Assembly: GCA_050084515.1 (NCBI GenBank)
Contig: CM114272.1
Span: 13,888,001 to 13,952,000, forward strand
Source of the DNA: Blasia pusilla
Lineage: Eukaryota; Marchantiophyta; Marchantiopsida; Blasiales
Direction of reading: 5' to 3'
DNA: 64,000 nucleotides
A program made the position numbers and the translations under genes. Below are positions 10,764-19,871 of this stretch, piece after piece (within the stretch, counting starts at the first letter, position 1; every line of letters begins with the position of its first letter). The notes under the pieces are model-generated. The model searched no databases and was not told the origin of the DNA. It saw only the letters and a list, made by a program, of their open reading frames with translations.

Positions 10764-11249
10764 CTAACTAGAGTAAGATATCATGTGGTCCTCCATACTA
10801 GAGTCCACCCCTAACCAACATAAAAAGGCGGATGCATGCCAACCTGGCACCATCTCCTCATCAACCTCGCCATGCCATCTAGCCCAAGTTGTATCCTCTT
10901 GGCTAGTACATGGGTTCCTACTCAACCCATCAGCATCAAGGTTGGCAACTCCAGGTCTATGTACGACCTGGAAGTCATACTCCTGTAAGATAAGAGCCCA
11001 CCGTGCAAGCTTCCCTGTAAGCTTGTCCGACTCCATCAACCACTTGAGCGGTTGGTGATCAGTAACAAGGGTAATCTGTGTGCCAAACAAGTAACACCTA
11101 AAGTGTGCCACAGCCCACACTACTGCCAAGCACTCTCCCTCATATGAACTATAGCGCGACTCCGCTGCATTATTCGAACGACTTGCATAGGCCACCACAA
11201 ACTCCATGTGCTCATCATCATGTTGTGTCAACACCGCTCCAAGTCCCAA
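10764..11249 (-). CDS. RNase H domain (copy 3)
   Basis: The open segment begins GLGAVLTQ and contains AYASRSNNAAE, YSSYEGECLAVVWAV, LVTDHQPLKWLM and a VVHRPG..N.DADGLSR tail, all typical of Ty3/gypsy RNase H. It directly follows the RT segment (ending at 11251) with a small frame offset. The region after DGLSR (CTSQEDTTWARWHGEVDEE) is a family-specific tether also present in copies 1 and 2. Confidence 0.85.
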   Translation of the reverse strand: MGLGAVLTQHDDEHMEFVVAYASRSNNAAESRYSSYEGECLAVVWAVAHFRCYLFGTQITLVTDHQPLKWLMESDKLTGKLARWALILQEYDFQVVHRPGVANLDADGLSRNPCTSQEDTTWARWHGEVDEEMVPGWHASAFLCWLGVDSSMEDHMISYSS

Positions 11250-11250
11250 C

Positions 11251-12357
11251 CTACTCCAATCGTGTAATGAAATGGGCGCCCTCGATAGGTCTCCTCAAGA
11301 TAGGCGCCGCCACCAACTGGGCCTTAAGCTCCACAAAAGCTCTCTCCTGATCATCTCCCCAGTGCCACTCTTGATCTGATTTCAGCAATTGGTTCAAAGG
11401 CTTTGCCATAGCACTAAATCCCTTCACATACCTCCGATAATAGTTTGCCAATCCCATGAATGATCGAACTCTACTCACATCTACCGGACACGGAATAAGT
11501 GCAGTAGCCTCCACCTTTGCTTGCTGAACTCCCAAACCACCTGGATAGATTACATGACCCAAGTACTCAACATCCTCATGGAAGAACTTACACTTTCCTG
11601 TATGCAAACGTAGACCATGAGCTTTCAACCGCTCAAACACCATCTGCAAATGTATCTGATGCTCCTCCACCGTGTAACTGAACACCAAGATATCATCAAT
11701 GTAACACCGAACAAAATCCAACCCTGCTAGGATCCTGTCCATCACTCTTTGAAACTCGGCAGGTGCGTTCTTCAACCCAAAGGGTAAGAATTTCCACTGG
11801 TACAAACAATCCTTGCCATGAGAGTTGACACCCCAAAATGTTGTCTTGGCCTTGTCACTCTCCCGAATCGGCAATTGATGGTATCCTGCCCGAAGATCCA
11901 AAGTACTGAAAATCTTTGCCTGTCCCACCACATCAAAGATCTCCTCAGGTGTAGGCATGGCATACCTATCGGCCTTGGTCTGCCGATTGATAGGACGGTA
12001 ATCTCCACACATCCGCCTATCCGTGTAGTTGCCATGCATATCCTTTTTAGCAGGCATGACAGTGGCTGATGCATACTCTCCATGCGACAACTCCACTAAT
12101 CCAGCCTCCAAAAGGTCCAACGTCCTACTCTGAATGAGGTCCCTCTCTATATCACTATATCGGTAGGGACAACGGAAGATTGGCGTATCACTAGCCAAAT
12201 CAATCCATATACCGGGTCCAGCCAGAGAACCCAACTCCTTCATGCTAAAGGCAAAACAACTCCTATAAGCACGTAGGAACTGTGTTGCAGCGTCGTTTCT
12301 CACCTCCCGTAAGCTTGGGCCCAAGTAATGGCTCCCAAGTCTCCTCCACTTTGGCAC
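11251..12357 (-). CDS. Reverse transcriptase (copy 3)
   Basis: A 368-codon open segment with the full set of Ty3/gypsy RT motifs: PYRYS, a basal CGDYRPIN motif, FSTLDLRAGYHQLPI, FLPFGLKNAPAEFQRVMD, the catalytic YIDD (codons at 11692-11703) and FHEDVEYLGHVI, then SFMGLANYYRRYVKGFS in the connection. It copies element RNA into cDNA in the particle. The RT is uninterrupted, making it the best-preserved part of this copy. It lies downstream of the methyltransferase and a linker, so pol would read PR-DNMT-RT-RH-IN. Confidence 0.92.
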   Translation of the reverse strand: MPKWRRLGSHYLGPSLREVRNDAATQFLRAYRSCFAFSMKELGSLAGPGIWIDLASDTPIFRCPYRYSDIERDLIQSRTLDLLEAGLVELSHGEYASATVMPAKKDMHGNYTDRRMCGDYRPINRQTKADRYAMPTPEEIFDVVGQAKIFSTLDLRAGYHQLPIRESDKAKTTFWGVNSHGKDCLYQWKFLPFGLKNAPAEFQRVMDRILAGLDFVRCYIDDILVFSYTVEEHQIHLQMVFERLKAHGLRLHTGKCKFFHEDVEYLGHVIYPGGLGVQQAKVEATALIPCPVDVSRVRSFMGLANYYRRYVKGFSAMAKPLNQLLKSDQEWHWGDDQERAFVELKAQLVAAPILRRPIEGAHFITRLE

Positions 12358-12954
12358 ACTAGAGGGGAGGGCGATGCCATTGGTCGCTCACGCAACCCCT
12401 CACAAGATGATACACCCTTAGCTACACCATCATCTCGAGCAAATAACTCCTCCACCAAAGCATGAGCAACCAACTCCACATGCCCATCCATTACATCCCA
12501 TTTACTCCAAGGATGCAAAATACTACTCTCCTCGCCCACCGATGCCTCTTCCGCCCCAAGAGCCATCGAGCTCATTACAAGGGGTGGAAGACCCATGACA
12601 TAGTCCGAAGTCGATTATTTCTCGGCCATACCAAGACTCAAAATCCAAGTCAAACAATTCAGGTCCATGGCCTGACCCAACACATGACGTCGTGAAGCCT
12701 CGAAATAGAAGCAACCATTTGTCACACCAATAGCAAATCCCATCGCACGCTCTCTCTCATCAGCGTTAGGCTCCACCAATGCCGCACATGAGAATCCCAT
12801 ACAAGCCCTGGACCACCTTCCTCGTAGGCATGTGACGAGGAAAACTCACAAATGTGGGTAGTGCCATCCTAGGTGGCCCACACGGTTCACCATTGCCATG
12901 GGTGACCGATCAATAACCCTCACCACTTGAGAAAGTCGCCCAAAGATCAAGATA
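12358..12954 (-). pseudogene. Linker between methyltransferase and RT (copy 3)
   Basis: Pieces of the pol frame remain between the DNMT and RT domains. They include a VEPNADERERAMGFAIG motif (about 12740-12785) and an RRHVLGQAMDLN motif (about 12660-12700). The same VEPNADE.ERAM motif occurs in copy 2 at about 20433-20465, where the sequence then switches to a chromovirus. Stops break the frame at 12955 and near 12850. Confidence 0.6.
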
Positions 12955-13590
12955 CTATCCTTTGTAAAGGCGAGGATCCTTTGCCTTTGCATCATATGCT
13001 CGACGTAGAACCTCCCAAGGCAACAAGTTTGTCCACCACAAGCGTGGGCGATGTGCACGTGAGCCAACTCGCGCTGCATCCAACAACACCGCTGGTCCAA
13101 TCCCAGACCGCACCTCATGAACACTCGCCATCATCCGGGTCCGAGTGTCAACCAACAATGGAACATTCTCCAGAATGTAAGCTAGAGCATGTGCCTGATG
13201 AACTTGAAGATGTCGTAACACCCGTAACATCTCCCAAAACAATTGAGACCTAGGGTCATGTAATCCCTCACCACGACCAGCACATGTATGACCCTGACAT
13301 GGCCATCCAGCAATCGCCAAATCCACATGACCAACCCTCGCAAGGTCCTGCGCCCCCAACAATGCAATGTGTGATGGTAAAGCACGCTGGTACCCACGAA
13401 TAGCTGATGGCGACAACAACTCATGATATCTCCCCAGCAACTGACCAATATGTCGGGATGAGACTCTCTAGGCCGTCTCATCTCGCTCCACATACACGTA
13501 TCTCCGCATAGGAATACCGGCCTGCAACATTGCAGCCAAACCAGTGCTAATCCCACCAAAGAGATCTAACACACAAATGCCCTCCAGAAG
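12955..13590 (-). pseudogene. DNMT3-like C5-cytosine DNA methyltransferase domain in pol (copy 3)
   Basis: Translation of the minus strand shows the ordered motifs of a C5-DNA methyltransferase: motif I VLDLFGGISTGL (SAM binding, DLFGG codons 13552-13566), RRYVYVERDE, motif IV AGWPCQG with the catalytic Cys codon at 13297-13299, motif VI LENVP (ENV codons 13162-13170) and motif VIII VGSRAHRPRLWW (13033-13050). The S/RAHRPR form resembles DNMT3/DRM enzymes. A TAG at 13468-13470, after motif II, stands where copy 2 has Arg; the 161 codons after it are open to the TAG at 12955. No target-recognition domain of normal length is evident. It sits between protease and RT. Methylation of element or host DNA is inferred. 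Confidence 0.85.
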
Positions 13591-13788
13591 TAGGAGTCCG
13601 TCGTGGGGCCTCCTCTTCCTCGTGAGGTATAACAGCCTCACACCAAGCCTCCTGCACTAGGCGATCAGCCTCCTGCCGTAGTGCACCGCCTGAACTTCAA
13701 AGTGGCACATCCAACGATGAGGATGCCTTTGCTGCAAAAATAGGGACCTCCTCTACCTCCTCATGCAGGAGAATCCATAGCAGAAACA

Positions 13789-14502
13789 TTACCCTCCAAA
13801 AGTCTCTGGCCAAGTGACTACTCCACTAAAACCAGCCACAGATGCTAACACTGTTGGGGAAGACCCTCCTGGTCGAGCCCCAGAAATAAATCTCACAGGA
13901 ACTTGGCTCATACGTCCATCCCCGGACTGCCAACCAGGTTTGTAAGTCGTTGTCTCAGTCCAGTAATCCATCTGAAAACCCATCGGGTACAATACTGCTC
14001 CTCCAACTAGTACATCATACGACTCGGCTCATGTGACTACCGCAGATACTCCCAACCAGGAGCTATCAGTCGCATGATCTGGTCTCAACTGTACAGAAAA
14101 CTTCTCCCGTGTCATGAATTGAGACCTATCATTGGCTCCTCCAAGTGATGTTTGAATCTGGAATGGGCAAGGCTCAAGCTCTGACCTCCGAATACCCAAA
14201 CCAATACATGCCACCTTTCCCAACATCAAAGGTTGGGCACCAGAGTCTAACAACACTCTATCTGGTCTATACACCTGTCCTGTAGGACTCACCAATCGGA
14301 AGATCCCACTCCGGTTGTCCAACATACATACACCAGGTGTAAGCCTCTCACGATCAATGGTTGGCGGTGGTAATGCATCCATCTTCGCCGCGTTCGCTCG
14401 CCAAGTAGCACGGTACTCAATGCTACTCGACATAGAGGGTCGCTCCATCGCAACACCCTCATCCACCTCAACACGTAGCAAGAATAACACCCCCACGTTC
14501 AC
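13789..14502 (-). pseudogene. Aspartic protease (retropepsin) of copy 3
   Basis: The open segment 14502-14029 contains VLLDSGAQPLMLG; the active-site D-S-G-A codons are at 14236-14247. It continues through QTSLGGAN and ends near VTRAESY. A following segment (13992-13789) reads LVGGAVLYPMGFQMDYW and KPGWQSGDGRM, a conserved block after the protease that is also found in copy 2 at about 21620-21750. The enzyme would process the polyprotein. The part before the DSGA motif is low in recognisable features. Confidence 0.75.
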
Positions 14503-15125
14503 ACAACGTGGTCGCTAACTTAAATACTGAGGAGCTAAGTCAACTCCTAAAGCCATCACTCGTGGCGAAAACAATGGGGATCCCAACATTGAAGTTGCCA
14601 TCCGCAATAGTGCATTGGATCTTTGCATCCGTGTCTACTACACGCGATGTAGATGCCTCGATCCCCCACTGTCGGCTCAATAGGCTGCGAGGAACCATGG
14701 ATGGAGTCCTAAGCACCTCGACAACAAGAATGATTGGGAAGCCTAGCCTGCCTCCCGGCCTCACCCCTCTGTGGGTCCAACTCCACAGTAGCACCACGTG
14801 GCTCTGACGCTCGAGTGGCTCCTCTCAGAATCGCAGCTCATGCCTCAACTTTGTCTTTGCACTCGCCATATAAGAGAGATCATCTCCTCCATAAGAGGTA
14901 GAAGCCCCTGCTCCCGAACCCGATCTATCTTTGGATACCACCATAGTAGCCAACCGCTCCAATCTGCTCAATCTGGCGACCATAGCGACTCTGTCGAGTG
15001 GTAGGGGTAGCCACCGAGGCTCTCCAACCACCTGGTCCACCTCTACCACCCCTACCACCTCTACCACCTCGGCCTCTCGGAGCTACTCCACCACGGCCAC
15101 GGCCTGATCTCAACTCGGATGAAGA

Positions 15126-15314
15126 TCAAAGCAACGCTCTCGAGGATGACCTAGTCTCCGCAATGATCACACTGAGTTGGGGCCGACGAGGCCCATCCTC
15201 CAAAGTCCGTCTCCCATCCTCTTGGGGACAAAACTTCCTAACATGATCACCTCCACATGTCCAACATGATCGTCCCTGCGCAGGCAGCAAATGAAGGCAA
15301 TGGTCTCTGCACAA
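15126..15314 (-). CDS. Gag zinc knuckle segment (copy 3)
   Basis: The segment encodes CWTCGGDHVRKFCP (15225-15266), a CCHC nucleocapsid-type zinc knuckle with C-x2-C-x3-H-x4-C spacing, one residue short of the usual CX2CX4HX4C. Such knuckles bind genomic RNA. It lies between the Gag core and a Gly/Arg-rich stretch (about 15000-15110). Confidence 0.65.
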   Translation of the reverse strand: MCRDHCLHLLPAQGRSCWTCGGDHVRKFCPQEDGRRTLEDGPRRPQLSVIIAETRSSSRALL

Positions 15315-15477
15315 ATGTCCCTCTAGGACTTGATCGAGGTCGGGTGTACCCCACGACTCCCACTACTACTACCACCACCACTACTACGAGGCGTGAGGTG
15401 GGCGGCTGAACACTGAAGTAGTAGTTGTATCCCTCTTGAATGCGGATGTCACCACTCTCTCCTTCACCATATTAAGC

Positions 15478-16382
15478 TCAATCTTCTCGAGATAGAGCAA
15501 ACACATGGATCAATGTGAGTGAATCATCACTCATAAGAGTAGCATCACGTAGCCTACGGCGCAAATCTCTGTCCAAGATCCCATACCAAAAGTGGACTGC
15601 CTGATCCTCAGTCACACCCTGGGTAACTGAAATCAAGCGTCGCATACGCGTGTATGCCTCACGAAGACTCTCACCAGTCTTTCGCTCAAAGTCCTGAAGA
15701 TTCCTCAACTTCTCCGTCTTCACTCCTTGATAGTTCTTCTTCAACCTCTTGAAGAACTCTGCAACCGGGCTAAACGATGGTGGGGCACTAGTACCTCCAC
15801 TAGTACCTCCACTGGTACCCCCACTCCGGCTCGTACTCGTACCACTCAACGTCGGGCTGGCTGGCATAGTAGGAGCACTACTACCAATACCACCATGGGT
15901 GATAGACACATAGCCTGGAGACCAATATTATCTCCACGCCTCAATCTCAGCAACATGGTCTTTCCTAAACTCATGGTAATCATCAATGGGTGGTCCTTCC
16001 AAGTGCTGAAACAACCCCTTCCAAGCCAAGAAGGGTGTAAACAACGCATGCGTTCGCAACATCGCATATCATACCACATATCAAACTCCCGCATGAAGTC
16101 CTCCAACTCAATGGTGCCCATTGCACCGAGTATCGTTGTGGGCCCTTCATGGCCCCATATCCACCGTCCATGTCCCAAATCAATGGAGTCGCAACACTCG
16201 ATAACAACGTAGAAGACTCGGTGTTTGGAACACCTCGTCCTTCTCTTCATCAACCGTCGGAAGTGGAAAAGGTAGCGATACCTAAATCCACTCGTGTGAA
16301 ACCACCATGCCCACACCACGGTCCCCAACCAGACCACTCGACGGACTCGTGATGACCAACGCCGATGCCGCACCACCACCAA
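15478..16382 (-). pseudogene. Gag capsid region of copy 3 (frameshifted)
   Basis: The 3' piece (15909-15478) is a clear retrotransposon Gag core: FFKRLKKNYQGVKTEKLRN, QDFERKTGESLREAYTRMRR, then AVHFWYGILDRDLRRRLRDA. It is preceded by a Ser/Gly/Thr-rich tract with a repeated SGGT unit (about 15785-15835). The 5' piece (up to 16382) contains TIELEDFMREFDMWYDMR and loses frame near 16020. Gag would form the particle in which reverse transcription takes place. Confidence 0.72.
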
Positions 16383-16879
16383 ATTACCAAGTGACGTCGA
16401 TGTCGCTATACTATTCTAGCTCTACTAGCTATGGGTGTAGGCAACCTTACTTGTCATCACCACAAGAAGTCTCCCCACGATCTACTCGTCATCCCTCCAC
16501 CTCACTATCGGTAGCACACAGAGTAACACTACTCGAAATCAGCGTCAACCCTAACAATGGGCGCGCAAGCAAGAAGCACAATGGAGGGGATCCAAACACA
16601 GGAAATCCAACGACAACCCTCCAATCGCAAATGGAAATCAAGGTAACACAATCCACCAAACGTGGTGCCCTCTGAATCCACAAAACCCACCACAAAATTC
16701 TAACGCAATAGCTACTCCGCCGCGGGTCGATGACGTGCTAGTCGAACTCGCAGCACCTGAAAATATCACCTGCATGGAGAGGCTACACCGTACTATGCGC
16801 TAGAGGTACATCAACCAAAAACCTGCGATGCATAAAGCGCCTAACACATCTCCGAACAGCACCAAATGAGCTACAACAG

Positions 16880-16962
16880 TCTGTACTCTGGCATAGTTAA
16901 GAACTCAGCAGTTAAGCGTCCTCCAGGCCGAATAGCCCAAAGATGGGTGACCAGTTATGCAA
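16880..16962 (+). other. 5S rRNA-like sequence in the leader of copy 3
   Basis: On the plus strand, antisense to the element, AGAACTCAGCAGTTAAGCGT is followed about 27 bases later by GATGGGTGACC. In plant 5S rRNA the matching segments are AGAACTCCGMAGTTAAGCGT (A box) and GGATGGGTGACC (C box), with similar spacing. The part between is diverged, and the 5' third of a 5S gene is not recognisable. It is a derived fragment, not an intact 5S gene. Similar 5S-derived promoters are known in Cassandra elements and 5S-derived SINEs. Confidence 0.6.
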
Positions 16963-17000
16963 AACTCAAATCCCAAATCCTGCAAAAATTGCCTCACGCC

Positions 17001-17024
17001 CAAGCAAGCAAGCTTGCTTGCTTG
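17001..17024. repeat. 24-bp perfect palindrome
   Basis: The 24 bases CAAGCAAGCA + AGCT + TGCTTGCTTG read identically on both strands. They lie in the leader of copy 3 about 40 bp from the 5S-like stretch, and could form a cruciform in DNA or a hairpin in RNA. Confidence 0.8.
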
Positions 17025-17425
17025 CTCCTTGCTCCTTACTCCGCCTCTCACGCCCACTCGCCCCGAGCTACCACGAGTTGCCTCAAAGCCTCACAATACA
17101 AGTAGCAATAGGAACCTCTCACCCGATCTGGATGAACTTCAACAGAGCTTCCGCACTCCAAGCTCTCCACATCATAAAACTATCGAACACGACCAGAATC
17201 TTCAATGCTTGATAACTTCCAACTCCCTTGACGAAATCCGATCGATCTGGTAGCGTTGGAAAGCTCTCAGCAAGGCGCTTCTTTCCCAACCAACCACGCA
17301 CCTGATTCACATCTCCAACATATGCAACAAGCCGCGAACATCCACGGCTGAGTACACAATCAGCCCTAACCAGATCCTATTGATCTACAATCGAAGCTAC
17401 CATCGATCTACTCTAGTTCTTTGAG

Positions 17426-17793
17426 TGAAATCCGTGAAAGACCTACTGTCATAAAACACGTTTACAATCACATACAATCGAGCCAAACCCACTCCACGAT
17501 GGGAGAATCTAGGTCGAAGCTTGCGGGAAATACCATAGCCAAGAGCTCTACTCACTATCAAGGCTAACTCCCAACGCAACACGCTCAACTCAAAGAACTG
17601 ACTGTTCTTTGAGGGCAAGCCACCTTATATCCTCCAACCTAAGAGCGGGCCCTACTGGGAAAGTCACCCCCAAGTGAGTAACCCCCAACCCTATGTATGG
17701 AACCGCATCTCTACCAAGCCACTACGGTCCTACATAAGAAATGGCCTCTACTAGCACACCATACTCTACGACATAATCCGTATGGTCATGACA
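17426..17793 (-). repeat. 5' terminal repeat Y of copy 3
   Basis: This 368-bp Y starts TGTCATGACC at 17793 and ends GATTTCA at 17426. It has the same length as the 3' Y (8625-8992) and differs from it at about 13 positions by eye. No X precedes it; host sequence of copy 2 with the ACAC duplication adjoins directly. No clear tRNA primer-binding site (for example an initiator-Met TGGTATCAGAG match) follows it. Confidence 0.85.
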
Positions 17794-17797
17794 ACAC
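17794..17797. repeat. Target-site duplication ACAC (partner at 8515-8518)
   Basis: ACAC flanks copy 3 on both sides. Removing 8519-17793 plus one ACAC rejoins the integrase frame of copy 2 (RVWKDGRVRV followed by VPH). This fixes the element ends to the base. Confidence 0.85.
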
Positions 17798-18147
17798 GCA
17801 CTCTACCATCCTTCCAAACTCGCAACACATGTGTCCCCTCCCACCGAAACCGTCTCGCTCGTTGTAGGATCCGATCCCACTCTCTGGCATCCGTTGTACT
17901 TGCGACACTGCCAATACGTAGGTACTCCAAGACCATTCCATCATCATGAATGTCTCGGCCACCTGTCATCTCCTCACTAGATCTAAGAACTCTCCATCAA
18001 ACCTCACCATCGAAGTCTCAACAATTTAGCTCTCCATAGCCAACAAGCCCAAATAGGCTCACGCATACCATCCTCAAAAACTCCTCATCACTCTCACCAT
18101 GCCAACAAGCTCTAGTCGCATCTCGTTGACTATTGCATGGGTTCATG
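17798..18147 (-). pseudogene. Copy 2 tether and integrase N-terminus, upstream of the copy 3 insertion
   Basis: The minus strand encodes MNPCNSQRDATRACWHGESDEE, matching the family tether after RNase H. It then reads GGRDIHDDGMVLEYLR and WEGTHVLRVWKDGRVRVV, matching the integrase start of copies 1 and 3. It is cut at 17797 by copy 3 and bordered at 18148 by a chromovirus LTR end. Confidence 0.78.
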
Positions 18148-19176
18148 TGTCGTGCACCTACTCTCCTTGAACGTTAATCTTGTTGTTACGGAAGCGTGCG
18201 TTTAGTAGGTCACGCTCTCAACGTTGATCTGCATCCAAACACGCACTCTGGTTAGTCGGGTCTTGGATCAATCAGCGGTCTTACTTTCTGAGTTCTTGTC
18301 TCGGTCTCTCATCAAGCTCAACCTTCCTAGTTTCGCGGTTTACAACACGGGAAAGTCTCGGAAGACTTGGGACAGACTTTCAAGTCGGTTCAGGAACCTC
18401 AAACAGCATTTCGCGCCCGGCGGTTCCAATTTTCCTATGGATATCCAATAAGTCCCTAATTGAGACTCGCATAAAGTGAATCTTGGGTCATAATCCAAGT
18501 GTAGCATACAAAGTCCACTCCCTTGGATAAGGTTTGGGTTTTGAGTTCCAACGCCAAACTCCCGTTCCATCTCGTGCCTTTGAGACGCCATTTAGTGCTC
18601 AAAGTGGGGATTCGTGTTCCAAGACATCTTGCAGAGACTCCTCTCTTACTAGTACTTCTGAGGATCTCCGGGGATCCCTACATTTAGGGAAAGACACCCA
18701 GGCCTCTCCAATTGGCCCTCAACCCGATTGCTCTCATAGTCATTTTTGGCCAAAATCTGAGTCTATACTTATGCGTCCGCAGAGATTTCTAGTGCAATGG
18801 AAGCGTCTCAAGATAAGCTTTCCAATGCATTCTTAGTTGTCCCAAATGAATCTTGGAGCTAAACTTTATGGTCCAAAACACAGTAAAATTCCCCAAACGC
18901 TAGTCGTGTTCTAAAATTGGTTCTCACCTCTTTGGCAACCAACCTTCCAAGACTCAACTCATCTCAAGTCTTGGCTCACATTTGGTCTAGATTTCCTGGT
19001 TGCAACCACTAACGCATGAAATGCACAACTCTGTTCCGCGTTTCGTCTCTTGGATTTTTCCAAGAGACCTTTCCAAAAGCCTCTCCAAAGCGCGAACATC
19101 GCAGCGTGAGTCCACTTGAGTTATGATGTTCCGCTTGGCGCCTATTTTGTGTTGTTTGGTTATGAGGGTGGCAACA
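18148..19176 (-). repeat. LTR of a chromovirus (about 1,029 bp)
   Basis: On the minus strand the segment starts TGTTGCCACCCTC (19176), directly after a purine-rich tract (AAGAAGGAGTGAG), and ends GCACGACA (18148), so it has TG...CA ends and a polypurine tract in place. Diverged copies of the same sequence occur at about 44.84-45.80 kb and, inverted, at about 46.11-47.36 kb. It adjoins copy 2 sequence at 18147. The 5' LTR partner is not in the nest. Confidence 0.7.
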
Positions 19177-19871
19177 CTCACTCCTTCTTAGAAGGTTAAT
19201 GTCCTCATCAACACAAACCTTTTTTAATGTTAAGTTCTGGGAAGCCGACCCCTTAACACTGAATCGCGTTCTAGTAGCTAGCCCGCAATTCCACTTTTGG
19301 CTTAAGTCTTAGGTTATCACTTGCAACACTTAGAATTATTAGCTTCTTCACTTCAATCAGCCTAGACCAATTCTTCAGAACTCATCTAAACTATCAAAAT
19401 AAGCTAACTAAGTCTGCAACCTAGCACTTCACTCACTATTTGTAAACAACGGTCTGTTTACCTAGCCAACTCGTACTACTTTTGGGTCACTCGTATTCCA
19501 CTTAGGCGCGTCACTAAGTTCACTCATGCAATATGAATGAGATCACCACAAACCCCAAGACAAACTAATCTACCCCGCCGACGTTAGGGCAAGTCCAAAT
19601 GCTAGTACTTCAACACTTGGTCCTGATCTAGATGCCTTATCTGAATACAAGCTCTCACCTCAAATACTCACTTTTTGGCCTCCTTGACTTACATCCTAAG
19701 CATATGAAGAACTACTCATTGCCATGCACTACCAAACTCAAAATCACAATCACAAGCATCAAATCTCCAAATCCATCCATTCTTTATTGCAACAGCTAAA
19801 CATTTCTAGTTATAACTTGTTATCGGCCCAAGCTTCCCGGTCACAAGTTATGTCCTTTGTTTCACCATGTA
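19177..19871 (-). other. Chromovirus 3' untranslated region
   Basis: Between the chromodomain stop and the LTR lie about 700 bases without a recognisable reading frame. They fit the 3' non-coding region of the chromovirus. Confidence 0.5.

Larger units (their letters stand above)
8519..17793 (-). mobile_element. Copy 3: near-complete DNMT/PHD Ty3/gypsy element (9,275 bp)
   Basis: A complete insertion into the integrase of copy 2. On the minus strand it runs from TGTCATGACC (17793) to GCACGACA (8519), a TG...CA element. The host duplication ACAC lies at 17794-17797 and 8515-8518. Order: Y, leader, gag, zinc knuckle, protease, DNMT3-like methyltransferase, linker, RT, RNase H, integrase, PHD finger, X, Y, X. 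The two Y copies differ at about 13 of 368 positions by eye; the two X copies look identical over 104 bp. Frameshifts and stops break gag and pol, so this copy is not autonomous. Confidence 0.88.

Noticed and set aside
14998-15246. Pro-rich frame on the plus strand
   Set aside because: It is antisense to the Gly/Arg-rich part of the copy 3 gag.
16880-16962. Intact 5S rRNA gene or Cassandra element
   Set aside because: Only the A and C box parts are recognisable and the rest is diverged. No Cassandra-like LTR ends surround it.
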